Position numbers and translations under genes: made by a program. From Pseudomonas inefficax (GTDB taxonomy: Bacteria > Pseudomonadota > Gammaproteobacteria > Pseudomonadales > Pseudomonadaceae), in contig NZ_OPYN01000001.1 in NCBI RefSeq assembly GCF_900277125.1, positions 1 to 64,000 on the forward strand: a stretch of 64,000 bases of DNA, in the 5' to 3' direction. Under the pieces are notes generated by a model, which did no database searches, was not told the origin of the DNA, and saw only the letters and a program-made list of their open reading frames with translations. Below are positions 13,905 to 22,203 of this stretch, in pieces; the first letter of the stretch is position 1, and each line of letters starts with the position of its first letter.

Positions 13905-15332
13905 ATGCTGGCGTTCATCCAGTCATACCCGTTGTTGCTCGGCACCGCCTTGATCCTGCTCGACCTCGTGCTCTGGCAACTGATTCCTCTCCAGCAAAGG
14001 GCCTGGCGCATCGGCGCGCGGCTGGTGCTGTTCCTGCTGTTCAGCTCGGTGCTGGTGGCTGCCGGCATGAGCCCGCTGCAACCGCCACCCTGGCCCGATG
14101 ATGTCTCGCGCAACCTGATCGCCACGGTACTGGCGATCGGCTGGTGGCTGTTCGGCGCACGCACGGTGACGGTGGTGTTCGGCCTGTTGCTGGTTGCCCG
14201 CGGCAGCCATGGTGGGCGTTTGCTGCAGGATGTGCTGGGGGCGCTGATCTTCCTGGCAGCCGTGGTCGCTGCCGCGGGCTATGTGTTGCAGTTGCCGGTG
14301 AAAGGCCTGCTGGCCACATCGGGGGTAATGGCCATCGTTATCGGCCTGGCGCTGCAGAGCACATTGGCCGATGTGTTCAGTGGCATCATCCTGAACACCA
14401 CGCGGCCGTATCAGATTGGCGACTCGATCTCCATCGACAACACCGAAGGCAAGGTATTGGAAATCGACTGGCGTGCCACCCGCCTGCTCACCAGCACCGG
14501 CAGCCTGGCGGTGATCCCTAACTCGGTAGCGGCCAAGGCCCGGCTGCTCAACCACAGCCGCCCGGCCGATGTGCACGGGGTGTCGATCAGCGTGGTGGTG
14601 CCGGCCAAGGTGCGGCCCAAGCGGGTGTTCGATGCGCTGGAAAAGGCCTTGCAAGGGGTCAGTGCCATTCTTGCAACCCCAAAACCAAAGGTAACGGTGA
14701 AAGCCTCGACGCTGGAATCAGTGGAGTACGAAGCCAGTGGCTTCGTGGCCGACGCGGGCGCGAAGGGCGACGCGCGCAACCAGCTGTTCGACCTGGCCCA
14801 CCGGCACCTGGAGGCCAGCGGGGTAATGTGGAACGCCGACCTGGCCATGCCACCACGCAGCCGACAGCGCGAGGTGCTGGACGAGGTGCGGGTGTTCCGC
14901 TCGCTGAGCGCTGAAGAGCGCGACGCGCTGAGCCAGCGCATGACGGCGGTGGAATACCTGGCGGATCAGGTAATTCTGGGCGTGGGCGAGCATTCCGATC
15001 ATTTGCTGGTGATTGGCAGCGGGGTGGTTTCGGCGTCGATTCGCGATGGCGACAGGCTGGTCGAGGCCGGGCGCATGGGGCCGGGCGAGGTGCTAGGTAT
15101 CGAGGGGATCATCGACGAAGAAGAATCGCTGGCCGAGTTCCGCACGTTGACCGGTTGCGTGCTGTATCGAATCGACAAGGAACAGGTGAAGAGCTGCCTC
15201 GTGCAACGCGGCGATGTGCAGACGGCGTTGAGCAAGTTGCAGCGATTTCGGCGGCAGAGCCGGGAGTCGTTGTTGTTGCAGAAGCCGGTTTCGATCAAGA
15301 AGGGCGGCTTCCTCAGCTGGTTGCACAAGTAA
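13905..15332 (+). CDS. MscS-type mechanosensitive channel with cyclic-nucleotide-binding-like domain
   Basis: The 475-residue protein has about five membrane helices (residues 1-160). The pore-lining helix and MscS beta domain follow (about 140-300; GLALQSTLADVFSGIIL, RPYQIGDSISI, VIPNSVAAKARLLNHSRP). Residues about 330-455 form a cNMP-binding-like jelly roll (FRSLSAEERDALSQRM, then GEVLGIEGIIDEEESLAEFR). This is the architecture of bacterial cyclic-nucleotide-gated channels. The cassette after GEVLG lacks the usual phosphate-binding Arg in its expected place, so ligand binding is doubtful. The gene is monocistronic between REP pairs. Confidence 0.88.
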   Translation: MLAFIQSYPLLLGTALILLDLVLWQLIPLQQRAWRIGARLVLFLLFSSVLVAAGMSPLQPPPWPDDVSRNLIATVLAIGWWLFGARTVTVVFGLLLVARGSHGGRLLQDVLGALIFLAAVVAAAGYVLQLPVKGLLATSGVMAIVIGLALQSTLADVFSGIILNTTRPYQIGDSISIDNTEGKVLEIDWRATRLLTSTGSLAVIPNSVAAKARLLNHSRPADVHGVSISVVVPAKVRPKRVFDALEKALQGVSAILATPKPKVTVKASTLESVEYEASGFVADAGAKGDARNQLFDLAHRHLEASGVMWNADLAMPPRSRQREVLDEVRVFRSLSAEERDALSQRMTAVEYLADQVILGVGEHSDHLLVIGSGVVSASIRDGDRLVEAGRMGPGEVLGIEGIIDEEESLAEFRTLTGCVLYRIDKEQVKSCLVQRGDVQTALSKLQRFRRQSRESLLLQKPVSIKKGGFLSWLHK

Positions 15333-15341
15333 GCCTGTGCT

Positions 15342-15435
15342 GGCCTCTTCGCGGGTAAACCCGCTCCCACAGGGACCACACAGGCCTCAAGGACAGTGGA
15401 GATCCTGTGGGAGCGGGTTTACCCGCGAAGGGGCC
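15342..15435. repeat. REP pair between the convergent mscS-type gene and amaA
   Basis: GGGTAAACCC / GGGTTTACCC facing pair filling almost the whole 108 bp gap between convergent stops, where it may also terminate transcripts. Confidence 0.85.
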
Positions 15436-15440
15436 AGTGC

Positions 15441-16727
15441 TTACAACACAACTCTCAGGCATTGCCCCGCGTGGTACAGCGAGAACCCGGACTCATAGAA
15501 CGCAGTCCGCAGCGAGGGCGCACTCACGCCCTTCATCGGCGAGAACGGAATCGGCAGGCTGCCCTCCTCACCCTTCAGCAGGAACTCGGCAAACGCCCGG
15601 CCAATCACGGTCCCGGTGGTATTGCCCCGCCCATTGTATCCGGTCACCGCCACCAGCCCTGGCGCCGGCTCGAACAGGCGCATCAGGTGATCGGGGGTGA
15701 AATCGATACAGCCGGTCCAGTGCATTTCCCACTCGACCTTGCCCAGCTCCGGGTAGTAGTGGCTCTGGATGCGGTCGGCCCAGCTGCGCACGAACCACGC
15801 CGGCTTGTTGTCGACCCGGCCCAGGCTGCCTAGCAGCAGACGGCCCTGGTCGTCGCGACGGATGCTGCTGAGCACGGTGCGGGTGTCCCAGGAGCCTTGA
15901 CCATGTGGCAGCACCTTGTCGGCTGCAGCCCCCTGCAACGGCTTGGACGCCACCTGGTAGTAATAGCCACGGAAGAACTGCTTCTGCAGGTTGCTCCAGT
16001 CGCCTTCGGTGTAGGCGCCGGTGGATATCACCACCTTGTCGGCGCGCACCGAACCACGCGCGGTCTTCACCCACCAGGCATCGCCGTCACGCTCCAGGCC
16101 TTCGACCGAAGACTGCTGGAACAGCTTGCCACCCAGGCGTGCCACCGCTGCGGCCAGGCCCTGGGTGTAGCCCATGGGGTTGATGGTGCCAGCGCGGCGG
16201 TCGAGCAGCGCGGCGGAAATCTTGTCAGTGCCGCAGTATTCCTGGCACTGGGCGCCGGTCAGCAGCTCCACATCGGCACCACGGCGGCGCCATTGTTCGT
16301 GGCGGGCTTCGAGGTCGGCGATACCGGTGGCGTTGTGCGCCATGTGCAGCGTGCCTTTGTGCTGGGCCTGGCAGTCGATGCCGAGGCGTTCGATCATGGC
16401 GAACACTTCAGCCGGGGCTTCGCCGAGCACCTTGTTCAGACGGCTGCCCTGCTGCAGGCCGAGGGTGGCCTCGACATCGTCGGGGCGGATCCATGTGCCA
16501 GCGTTGACCAGGCCGACGTTGCGCCCGGAGCCACCGTGACCGATCTTCCAGGCCTCCAGCAGGATCACCGACTTGCCCTGTTCGAGCAGGTGGATGGCCG
16601 CCGACAGGCCGGTAATGCCGCCACCGATCACGCAGACATCGGCCTTGTGCTCACCAGCCAGGGCCTGGGCGGCGACGGTCGGTTTGCTGACGAATTCCCA
16701 CAAGCATTCTTGACGCAGTTCGGACAT
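15441..16727 (-). CDS. amaA: L-pipecolate oxidase
   Basis: The 428-residue FAD-dependent oxidase of the DAO family has the dinucleotide fold near the N-terminus (CVIGGGITGLSAAIHLLEQG, about residues 32-51), HGGSGRNVGLVNAG, and a C-terminal FAD contact (VTGYNGRGNTTGT). Its length and placement beside amaB and hglS match AmaA of P. putida, which oxidises L-pipecolate to piperideine-6-carboxylate in the D-lysine route. GGAG lies 7 nt before the ATG. It follows amaB on the same strand, separated by a 166 bp gap with a REP pair, so transcription may continue with reduced level. Confidence 0.9.
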   Translation of the reverse strand: MSELRQECLWEFVSKPTVAAQALAGEHKADVCVIGGGITGLSAAIHLLEQGKSVILLEAWKIGHGGSGRNVGLVNAGTWIRPDDVEATLGLQQGSRLNKVLGEAPAEVFAMIERLGIDCQAQHKGTLHMAHNATGIADLEARHEQWRRRGADVELLTGAQCQEYCGTDKISAALLDRRAGTINPMGYTQGLAAAVARLGGKLFQQSSVEGLERDGDAWWVKTARGSVRADKVVISTGAYTEGDWSNLQKQFFRGYYYQVASKPLQGAAADKVLPHGQGSWDTRTVLSSIRRDDQGRLLLGSLGRVDNKPAWFVRSWADRIQSHYYPELGKVEWEMHWTGCIDFTPDHLMRLFEPAPGLVAVTGYNGRGNTTGTVIGRAFAEFLLKGEEGSLPIPFSPMKGVSAPSLRTAFYESGFSLYHAGQCLRVVL

Positions 16728-16768
16728 GGCCCGGCTCCAGCAACTTGTTCTTGTTAGGGGCCATTGTG

Positions 16769-16862
16769 CGGCCCATTCGCGGGTAAACCCGCTCCCACAG
16801 GTGCATCACAGGTTTCGAAACTGTGTTGTACCTGTGGGAGCGGGTCCACCCGCGAACCGGGG
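16769..16862. repeat. REP pair between amaB and amaA
   Basis: GGGTAAACCC facing GGGTCCACCC. Being inside a probable operon it may shield the upstream amaB message or lower amaA readthrough. Confidence 0.82.
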
Positions 16863-16893
16863 GCCAGGCCCCCGGCCATGCAGCATCAGCCGA

Positions 16894-18384
16894 TCAGTCG
16901 AACACGATACCCTGCGCCAGCGGCAGTTCGCGCGAGTAGTTCACGGTGTTGGTCTGACGACGCATATAGCCTTTCCAGGCATCCGAACCGGACTCACGGC
17001 CACCGCCGGTCTCCTTCTCGCCACCGAACGCACCGCCGATCTCGGCGCCGCTGGTGCCGATGTTGACGTTGGCGATGCCGCAGTCGCTGCCCGAGGCGCT
17101 CTGGAAGCGTTCGGCTTCACGGATGTCGGTAGTGAAGATGCACGACGACAGGCCTTGTGGCACTTCGTTGTTCAGGCGCAGGGCCTCTTCGAAGTCGTCG
17201 TAGGCCAGCACGTACAGGATCGGGGCGAAGGTTTCGTGGCGTACCACGTCGCTTTGCGCCGGCATTTCAGCGATTGCAGGCGATACGTAGTAGGCGTTGG
17301 GGTACTGGTCGGCCAACTGACGCTCGCCACCGAATACCTGGCCACCTTCGTCGCGGGCCTTGGCCAGCGCGCCCTGCATGGCGTCGAACGACTGCTTGTC
17401 GATCAGCGGGCCCACCAGGTTGTCCTTGCGTGGGTCACCGATACGTACCTTGCCGTAGGCGGCTTTGACGCGGGCCACCACTTCGTCCTTGATCGAACGG
17501 TGCACGATCAGGCGGCGCAGGGTGGTGCAACGCTGGCCGGCGGTGCCGACTGCGGAGAACAGGATGCCACGCACGGCCAGGTCGAGGTCGGCGCTGGGGG
17601 CCAGGATCATGGCGTTGTTGCCACCCAGTTCGAGGATGCTGCGGCCGAAGCGGGCAGCCACACGTGGGCCGACTTCGCGCCCCATGCGGGTGCTGCCGGT
17701 GGCGCTGACCAGCGGAACGCGCGGGTCGTCGACCATGGCTTCGCCGGCTTCACGGCCGCCGATCACCAGTTGTGCTAGGCCTGCCGGGGCATCACCGAAG
17801 GCTTTCAGGGCTTTTTCGAACAGCGCCTGGCAGGCCAGGGCGGTCAGCGGGGTCTTCTCGGACGGTTTCCATACCACCGAGTTACCGGCGACCAGGGCCA
17901 GGGCGGTGTTCCAGGCCCAGACTGCGACCGGGAAGTTGAAGGCGCTGATCACGCCGACCACGCCCAGCGGGTGCCAGGTTTCACGCATGTGGTGGCCAGG
18001 GCGCTCGGAAGCGATGGTCAGGCCGTACAGCTGGCGCGACAGGCCAACGGCGAAATCGCAGATGTCGATCATTTCCTGCACTTCACCCAGGCCTTCCTGA
18101 GTGATCTTGCCGGCTTCGATCGAAACCAGCTCGCCGAGGTCGGCCTTGTGCTCACGCAGCACTTCGCCAAACAGACGCACCAGCTCGCCACGGCGCGGGG
18201 CCGGCACGCTGCGCCAGGCTTCGAAGGCGCTCTGGGCCTGATCGATGCGGGCGATGGTCTCGGCCTTGCCGAGCAGTTTCACCGAGGCGATCTGGCTGCC
18301 GTCGATCGGCGTGTGAACAGGGTAGTCGCCCTGGGTGTAAGCCTCGGCAGCAACGCCAAGGCGCTCGAGCAGTCCAGCAACCAT
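16894..18384 (-). CDS. amaB: L-2-aminoadipate semialdehyde / piperideine-6-carboxylate dehydrogenase
   Basis: The start at 18384, with TAGGAG 7-8 nt upstream, gives 496 residues. It is an aldehyde dehydrogenase (ALDH7-like) with catalytic Cys286 (TAGQRCTTLRR), general base Glu252 (LELGGNNAM) and the Asn in the SAFNFPVA motif. The last step of AmaA chemistry opens to an aldehyde that AmaB oxidises to L-2-aminoadipate. Its distance of 136 bp from a divergent LysR gene suggests control by that regulator. The frame extends to 18480 but has no ribosome binding site there. Confidence 0.92.
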   Translation of the reverse strand: MVAGLLERLGVAAEAYTQGDYPVHTPIDGSQIASVKLLGKAETIARIDQAQSAFEAWRSVPAPRRGELVRLFGEVLREHKADLGELVSIEAGKITQEGLGEVQEMIDICDFAVGLSRQLYGLTIASERPGHHMRETWHPLGVVGVISAFNFPVAVWAWNTALALVAGNSVVWKPSEKTPLTALACQALFEKALKAFGDAPAGLAQLVIGGREAGEAMVDDPRVPLVSATGSTRMGREVGPRVAARFGRSILELGGNNAMILAPSADLDLAVRGILFSAVGTAGQRCTTLRRLIVHRSIKDEVVARVKAAYGKVRIGDPRKDNLVGPLIDKQSFDAMQGALAKARDEGGQVFGGERQLADQYPNAYYVSPAIAEMPAQSDVVRHETFAPILYVLAYDDFEEALRLNNEVPQGLSSCIFTTDIREAERFQSASGSDCGIANVNIGTSGAEIGGAFGGEKETGGGRESGSDAWKGYMRRQTNTVNYSRELPLAQGIVFD

Positions 18385-18480
18385 TTGTGCATCTCCTACA
18401 TCGGGTGATGGGGTGGAAAAATGATGTGGATCAGTATTAATCCGATCACACCAGTGCAACAAACGACCTTTATTCCGCAT

Positions 18481-18501
18481 ATCATTCCGTCAGGTAATGA
18501 T
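18481..18501 (+). promoter_or_regulatory. Dyad ATCATT-N9-AATGAT before the LysR gene
   Basis: A perfect 6 bp inverted repeat with 9 bp spacer lies 20 bp before the LysR start, in the amaB/LysR divergent gap. It fits the T-N11-A form of LysR sites and may be an autoregulatory site. Untested. Confidence 0.45.
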
Positions 18502-18520
18502 TTGAGCCGCAGAGACCGCT

Positions 18521-19411
18521 ATGTCCAAACGCCTGGTGCCCTCCATGACCGCCCTGCAGTGCTTCGAAGCTGCAGCCCGCCATTTGAGCTTTACCCGTGC
18601 CGCCGAGGAGCTGCACCTGACCCAGAGCGCGGTCAGCAAGCAGGTGGCGCAGCTTGAAGACATGCTGCGCCATCACCTGTTCCTGCGTATCCGCCGCCGC
18701 CTGCAGCTGACGCCAGCGGGCAGCCTGTACCTGGCCGAGGTCAACAAGATCCTCACCCAGGTGGATATGTCCAGCCGCTACGTGCTCACCTACGGCGAGC
18801 AGACCGAGATATTGAAGGTAGCTACTCAACCGAGTTTTGGCGTGCGCTGGTTGATCCCGCACCTCAAGGGCTTTGGCAAGCGCCACAACAACATCCACCT
18901 GGATATCCGCAACGAGATGGAGCCGTTCGCCCTGCTGCAGGGCTCGGCGGACGTGGTGTTCTTCTATGGCCAGGGCACTTGGCCGGGGGCCACCTGCGTG
19001 GAGCTGTTCGGTGAGGAGGTGGTGCCGGTGTGCGCGCCGGAGCTGCTGGCGGGGCTTGAGCTGGGCGATGCCGCGGAGCTGGCCAATTTGGTGCTATTGC
19101 AGAGCACCTCGCGGCCGGAAGCCTGGCACGAGTGGTTCCTGGAATTGGGTTTGCAGAGCGTCAGTGCCTACCATGGGCCGCGCTTCGATACGTTCTACAT
19201 GGCCCTTAGTGCGGCGCAGGCCGGGTGCGGGGTGGCGTTGGTGCCGCGCTACCTGGCAGCGAAGGAGTTGGCCGAGGGGAGTTTGGTGGTGCCGTGGAAC
19301 CACGCGATGCGCAGTGCCGGGGCGCATTACCTGGCGTATGCCGAGCATGCGGCCGAGGTGCCCAAGGTAAGGGCGTTGGTGGAATGGATTCGTGAGCAGT
19401 TATCGGCTTGA
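18521..19411 (+). CDS. LysR-family regulator of the lysine cluster (probable)
   Basis: The protein has 296 residues. Helix-turn-helix at about 6-65 (LSFTRAAEELHLTQSAVSKQ, then LEDMLRHHLFLRI) is of the GcvA-like group, with an effector domain at 90-290. It is divergent from amaB-amaA and directly upstream of hglS, with 202 bp between. Position suggests it responds to a lysine pathway intermediate such as 2-aminoadipate or 2-oxoadipate, but this is inference. Confidence 0.9.
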   Translation: MSKRLVPSMTALQCFEAAARHLSFTRAAEELHLTQSAVSKQVAQLEDMLRHHLFLRIRRRLQLTPAGSLYLAEVNKILTQVDMSSRYVLTYGEQTEILKVATQPSFGVRWLIPHLKGFGKRHNNIHLDIRNEMEPFALLQGSADVVFFYGQGTWPGATCVELFGEEVVPVCAPELLAGLELGDAAELANLVLLQSTSRPEAWHEWFLELGLQSVSAYHGPRFDTFYMALSAAQAGCGVALVPRYLAAKELAEGSLVVPWNHAMRSAGAHYLAYAEHAAEVPKVRALVEWIREQLSA

Positions 19412-19412
19412 G

Positions 19413-19507
19413 GGCCTCTTCGCGGGCACGCCCGCTCCCACAGGGACCGCGCAAGTTCTGAACTCTGTGCAGTACCTGTGGGAGCGGGCGTGCCCGCGAA
19501 AGGGCCC
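19413..19507. repeat. REP pair between LysR gene and hglS
   Basis: GGGCACGCCC facing GGGCGTGCCC. It separates the regulator from hglS and argues that hglS has its own promoter just downstream. Confidence 0.85.
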
Positions 19508-19525
19508 TTGAGGTCGATCATAAAA

Positions 19526-19571
19526 GGAATGACACTCTCACTTTTTTTCGCTTGTGAGCCAAGTGCATTCC
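19526..19571 (+). promoter_or_regulatory. Long imperfect dyad upstream of hglS
   Basis: GGAATG and CTCAC on the left are mirrored by GTGAG and CATTCC on the right around a T-rich centre (seven T). It ends 42 bp before the hglS start. It could be an operator for one of the flanking LysR proteins or a leader hairpin. Confidence 0.45.
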
Positions 19572-19613
19572 CAGCTTTCATGTAAGCGTCCGAACCCAAC
19601 CAGGAAGCTAGCG

Positions 19614-21008
19614 ATGCCCGCCCACGATTTCGTCAGCCCCGACAGCATCCGCGCGCAGTTCTCTGCCGCCATGTCGCTCATGTACAAACAGGAAGTGCCC
19701 CTGTACGGCACGCTGCTGGAGCTGGTGAGCGAAATCAACCAGCAGGTCATGGCCCAGCAACCTGAGGTTGCCGCGGCCCTGCGCTGGACCGGCGAAATCG
19801 AGCGCCTGGACCAGGAGCGCCATGGTGCCATCCGTGTCGGCACCGCCGCAGAGCTGGCCACCATCGCCCGGCTGTTCGCGGTCATGGGCATGCAGCCAGT
19901 CGGCTACTACGACCTCAGTTCCGCCGGCGTGCCGGTGCATTCCACCGCCTTCCGCGCTGTGCACGAGCAGTCGCTGCACGTCAGCCCGTTCCGCGTCTTC
20001 ACTTCGCTGCTGCGCCTGGAGCTGATCGACAACCCGCAACTGCGCGAGCTGGCAGAGAGCATCCTGGCCAAGCGCCAGATCTTCACTGCCCGCGCCCTTG
20101 AACTGATCGACCAACGCGAGCGCGATGGTGGCCTGAACGCCGCCGATGCCGAGGCGTTCGTGCAGGAAGCGCTGCACACCTTCCGCTGGCACCATGACGC
20201 CACCGTCACTGCCGAGCAGTACCAGCAGTTGCACGACCAGCACCGCCTGATCGCCGATGTGGTGGCCTTCAAGGGCCCGCACATCAACCACCTGACCCCG
20301 CGCACCCTGGACATCGATGCAATCCAGCTTGGCATGCCGGCCAAGGGCATCCCGCCGAAGGCCGTGGTCGAAGGCCCGCCCACCCGCCGCCATCCGATCC
20401 TGCTGCGCCAGACCAGCTTCAAGGCCCTGCAGGAAAAGGTCGCCTTCAGCGACCAGCAGGGCAGCGAAGGCAGCCATACCGCGCGGTTTGGCGAAATCGA
20501 GCAGCGCGGCGCGGCGCTGACGCCTAAAGGCCGCCAGCTGTACGACAAGCTGCTCGACGCCACCCGCGCCGCCCTGGGTGGCGCCCCGGCCGAGGCCAAT
20601 GCCGAACGCTACATGGCGTTGCTGAAGGACACCTTTGCCGAATTCCCGGATGACCTGGCGCAGATGCGTGAACAGGGGCTGGCCTACTTCCGCTACTTCG
20701 CCACCGAAAAAGGCCTGGCCGCGCGAGACCAGGACGGCCGCCCGACCACACTGGAAGGGTTGATCGAGGCTGGTCATGTGCACTTCGAGGCGTTGGTGTA
20801 CGAGGACTTCCTGCCGGTGAGCGCGGCGGGGATCTTCCAGTCCAACCTGGGTGACGATGCGCAGGCCGAGTATGGCAGCAACGCCAATCGCGATGCGTTC
20901 GAAGCGGCGCTGGGGCTGCAGGTGCAGGATGAGCTGGCGCTGTATGCGCAGAGCGAGCGCCGGTCGCTGCAAGCCTGTGCACAGGCGTTGAACCTGGGCT
21001 CGATGTAA
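19614..21008 (+). CDS. hglS: 2-oxoadipate dioxygenase/decarboxylase (D-2-hydroxyglutarate synthase)
   Basis: The ATG at 19614 follows CAGGAAG and gives 464 residues, the size of P. putida HglS (DUF1338 family). The enzyme converts 2-oxoadipate to D-2-hydroxyglutarate with O2 and loss of CO2, linking the D-lysine/aminoadipate route to 2-oxoglutarate. With this start the known Fe(II) ligands fall exactly at His70 (QERHG), His226 (HINHL) and Glu294 (RFGEIE), and substrate-binding Arg74 is also present. An upstream ATG at 19554 would move this numbering and has no ribosome binding site. Flanked by two LysR genes. Confidence 0.93.
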   Translation: MPAHDFVSPDSIRAQFSAAMSLMYKQEVPLYGTLLELVSEINQQVMAQQPEVAAALRWTGEIERLDQERHGAIRVGTAAELATIARLFAVMGMQPVGYYDLSSAGVPVHSTAFRAVHEQSLHVSPFRVFTSLLRLELIDNPQLRELAESILAKRQIFTARALELIDQRERDGGLNAADAEAFVQEALHTFRWHHDATVTAEQYQQLHDQHRLIADVVAFKGPHINHLTPRTLDIDAIQLGMPAKGIPPKAVVEGPPTRRHPILLRQTSFKALQEKVAFSDQQGSEGSHTARFGEIEQRGAALTPKGRQLYDKLLDATRAALGGAPAEANAERYMALLKDTFAEFPDDLAQMREQGLAYFRYFATEKGLAARDQDGRPTTLEGLIEAGHVHFEALVYEDFLPVSAAGIFQSNLGDDAQAEYGSNANRDAFEAALGLQVQDELALYAQSERRSLQACAQALNLGSM

Positions 21009-21016
21009 GGCGTTGC

Positions 21017-21110
21017 GGCCTCTTCGCGGGTAAACCCGCTCCCACAGGTTCGGTGCAGTCCTTGAGGCCAGCGCTGCACCTGTGGGAGCTGGCTTGCCGG
21101 CGATGAGGCC
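21017..21110. repeat. Mixed REP pair after hglS
   Basis: The left REP is the GGGTAAACCC type; the right has the different GTGGGAGCTGGCTTGCCGGC form. The members thus come from two REP classes. Confidence 0.82.
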
Positions 21111-21121
21111 AGTACAGGCGA

Positions 21122-22048
21122 TCAGAGTGGCGGCAGGATTTCCACATCCGGCAAATCCATCGCCGCCACCTCCTCTTCCAGAAAATCGCTCAGCCGCCGC
21201 AACCGCTCGCCCCCCGGCCGAGTGCGCGGCCACACCAGGTAATAATCCATCCCACTGGGCACCGCCGTAGGCCATGGCAGGCTCAAGCGCCCCTGCGCCA
21301 CATCCTCGGCCACCATCAGCAAATCGCCCATGGAAATGCCGTAGCCACGCGCCGCAGCAATCATGCCCAGTTCCAGGGTGTCGAACACCTGCCCGCCCCT
21401 GAGCGAAACCTTGTCACTCAACCCCATGCGCTCCAACCATTCCCGCCAGTCGCGCTTGTCCACCGTGGGGTGCAGCAGTTCGATGCAGGCCAGCCGACGC
21501 TCGTCCCAGGGCTCCTCGTCGAGCAAGTCTGGCGCACCTACGGGGATCAACAACTCCGGGAACAACTTGCGCACTTCCCATTCCGGCGGGAACACCCCGT
21601 CGCTGAGCAACACCGCGCAATCGAAAGGTTCCTGATTGAAGTCCACGTGGTCGACATCCATCCAGGCGCTGGTCAGCTGCACTTCGTTGCCAGGCTGCAA
21701 GTGGCGAAAGCGGCTAAGGCGCGCCAGCAACCAGCGCATGGTCAGGGTCGAGGGGGCCTTCATGCGCAGGATGTCATCCTCACCGCGCAAGGTATCGCAA
21801 GCCCGTTCCAGCGCGGCAAAGCCTTCGCGCACGCCGGGCAGCAGCACCCGCGCCGCTTCGGTCAGTTGCAGGCTGCGGCCGCTGCGCACGAACAGGCGGC
21901 AGGCAAAGTGCTCCTCCAGTGTGCGGATATGCCGGCTGACCGCGCTCTGGGTAATCGACAGCTCTTCGCCGGCGCGGGTGAAGGAGCTTAGCCGCGCAGC
22001 GGCTTCGAATGCGCGCAGGGCATACAGCGGGGGAAGCTGACGGGACAT
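21122..22048 (-). CDS. LysR-family regulator (GcvA-like)
   Basis: From the ATG at 22048 the protein has 308 residues: helix-turn-helix at 6-65 (YALRAFEAAARLSSFTRAGE, TQSAVSRHIRTLEEHFACRL) and LysR substrate domain at 92-300. The target is uncertain: it is convergent with hglS and divergent from the MATE exporter gene, with a perfect dyad in the 155 bp between. Control of the exporter, hglS, or only itself are all possible. The frame to 22102 has no ribosome binding site. Confidence 0.9.
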   Translation of the reverse strand: MSRQLPPLYALRAFEAAARLSSFTRAGEELSITQSAVSRHIRTLEEHFACRLFVRSGRSLQLTEAARVLLPGVREGFAALERACDTLRGEDDILRMKAPSTLTMRWLLARLSRFRHLQPGNEVQLTSAWMDVDHVDFNQEPFDCAVLLSDGVFPPEWEVRKLFPELLIPVGAPDLLDEEPWDERRLACIELLHPTVDKRDWREWLERMGLSDKVSLRGGQVFDTLELGMIAAARGYGISMGDLLMVAEDVAQGRLSLPWPTAVPSGMDYYLVWPRTRPGGERLRRLSDFLEEEVAAMDLPDVEILPPL

Positions 22049-22098
22049 GAGGCACCTGCCATACGGGGCTGTGGGGTGAATCACCGGGGAGCATATAT

Positions 22099-22117
22099 GC
22101 ATGAGTCATACTCATGC
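22099..22117. promoter_or_regulatory. Perfect 8-3-8 dyad between LysR and MATE genes
   Basis: GCATGAGT-CAT-ACTCATGC is a perfect inverted repeat containing a T-N11-A LysR box. It lies 51 bp upstream of the LysR start and 87 bp before the MATE start, the place expected for a LysR autoregulatory and target site. Confidence 0.6.
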
Positions 22118-22203
22118 CAATGATCGCTTTTATCCTTTTGTGCAAAGTTGACCAAAGCCTCAGAATCGCCCTTCGTTAATCACCCCAGGAAAAGGACTGC
22201 CCC

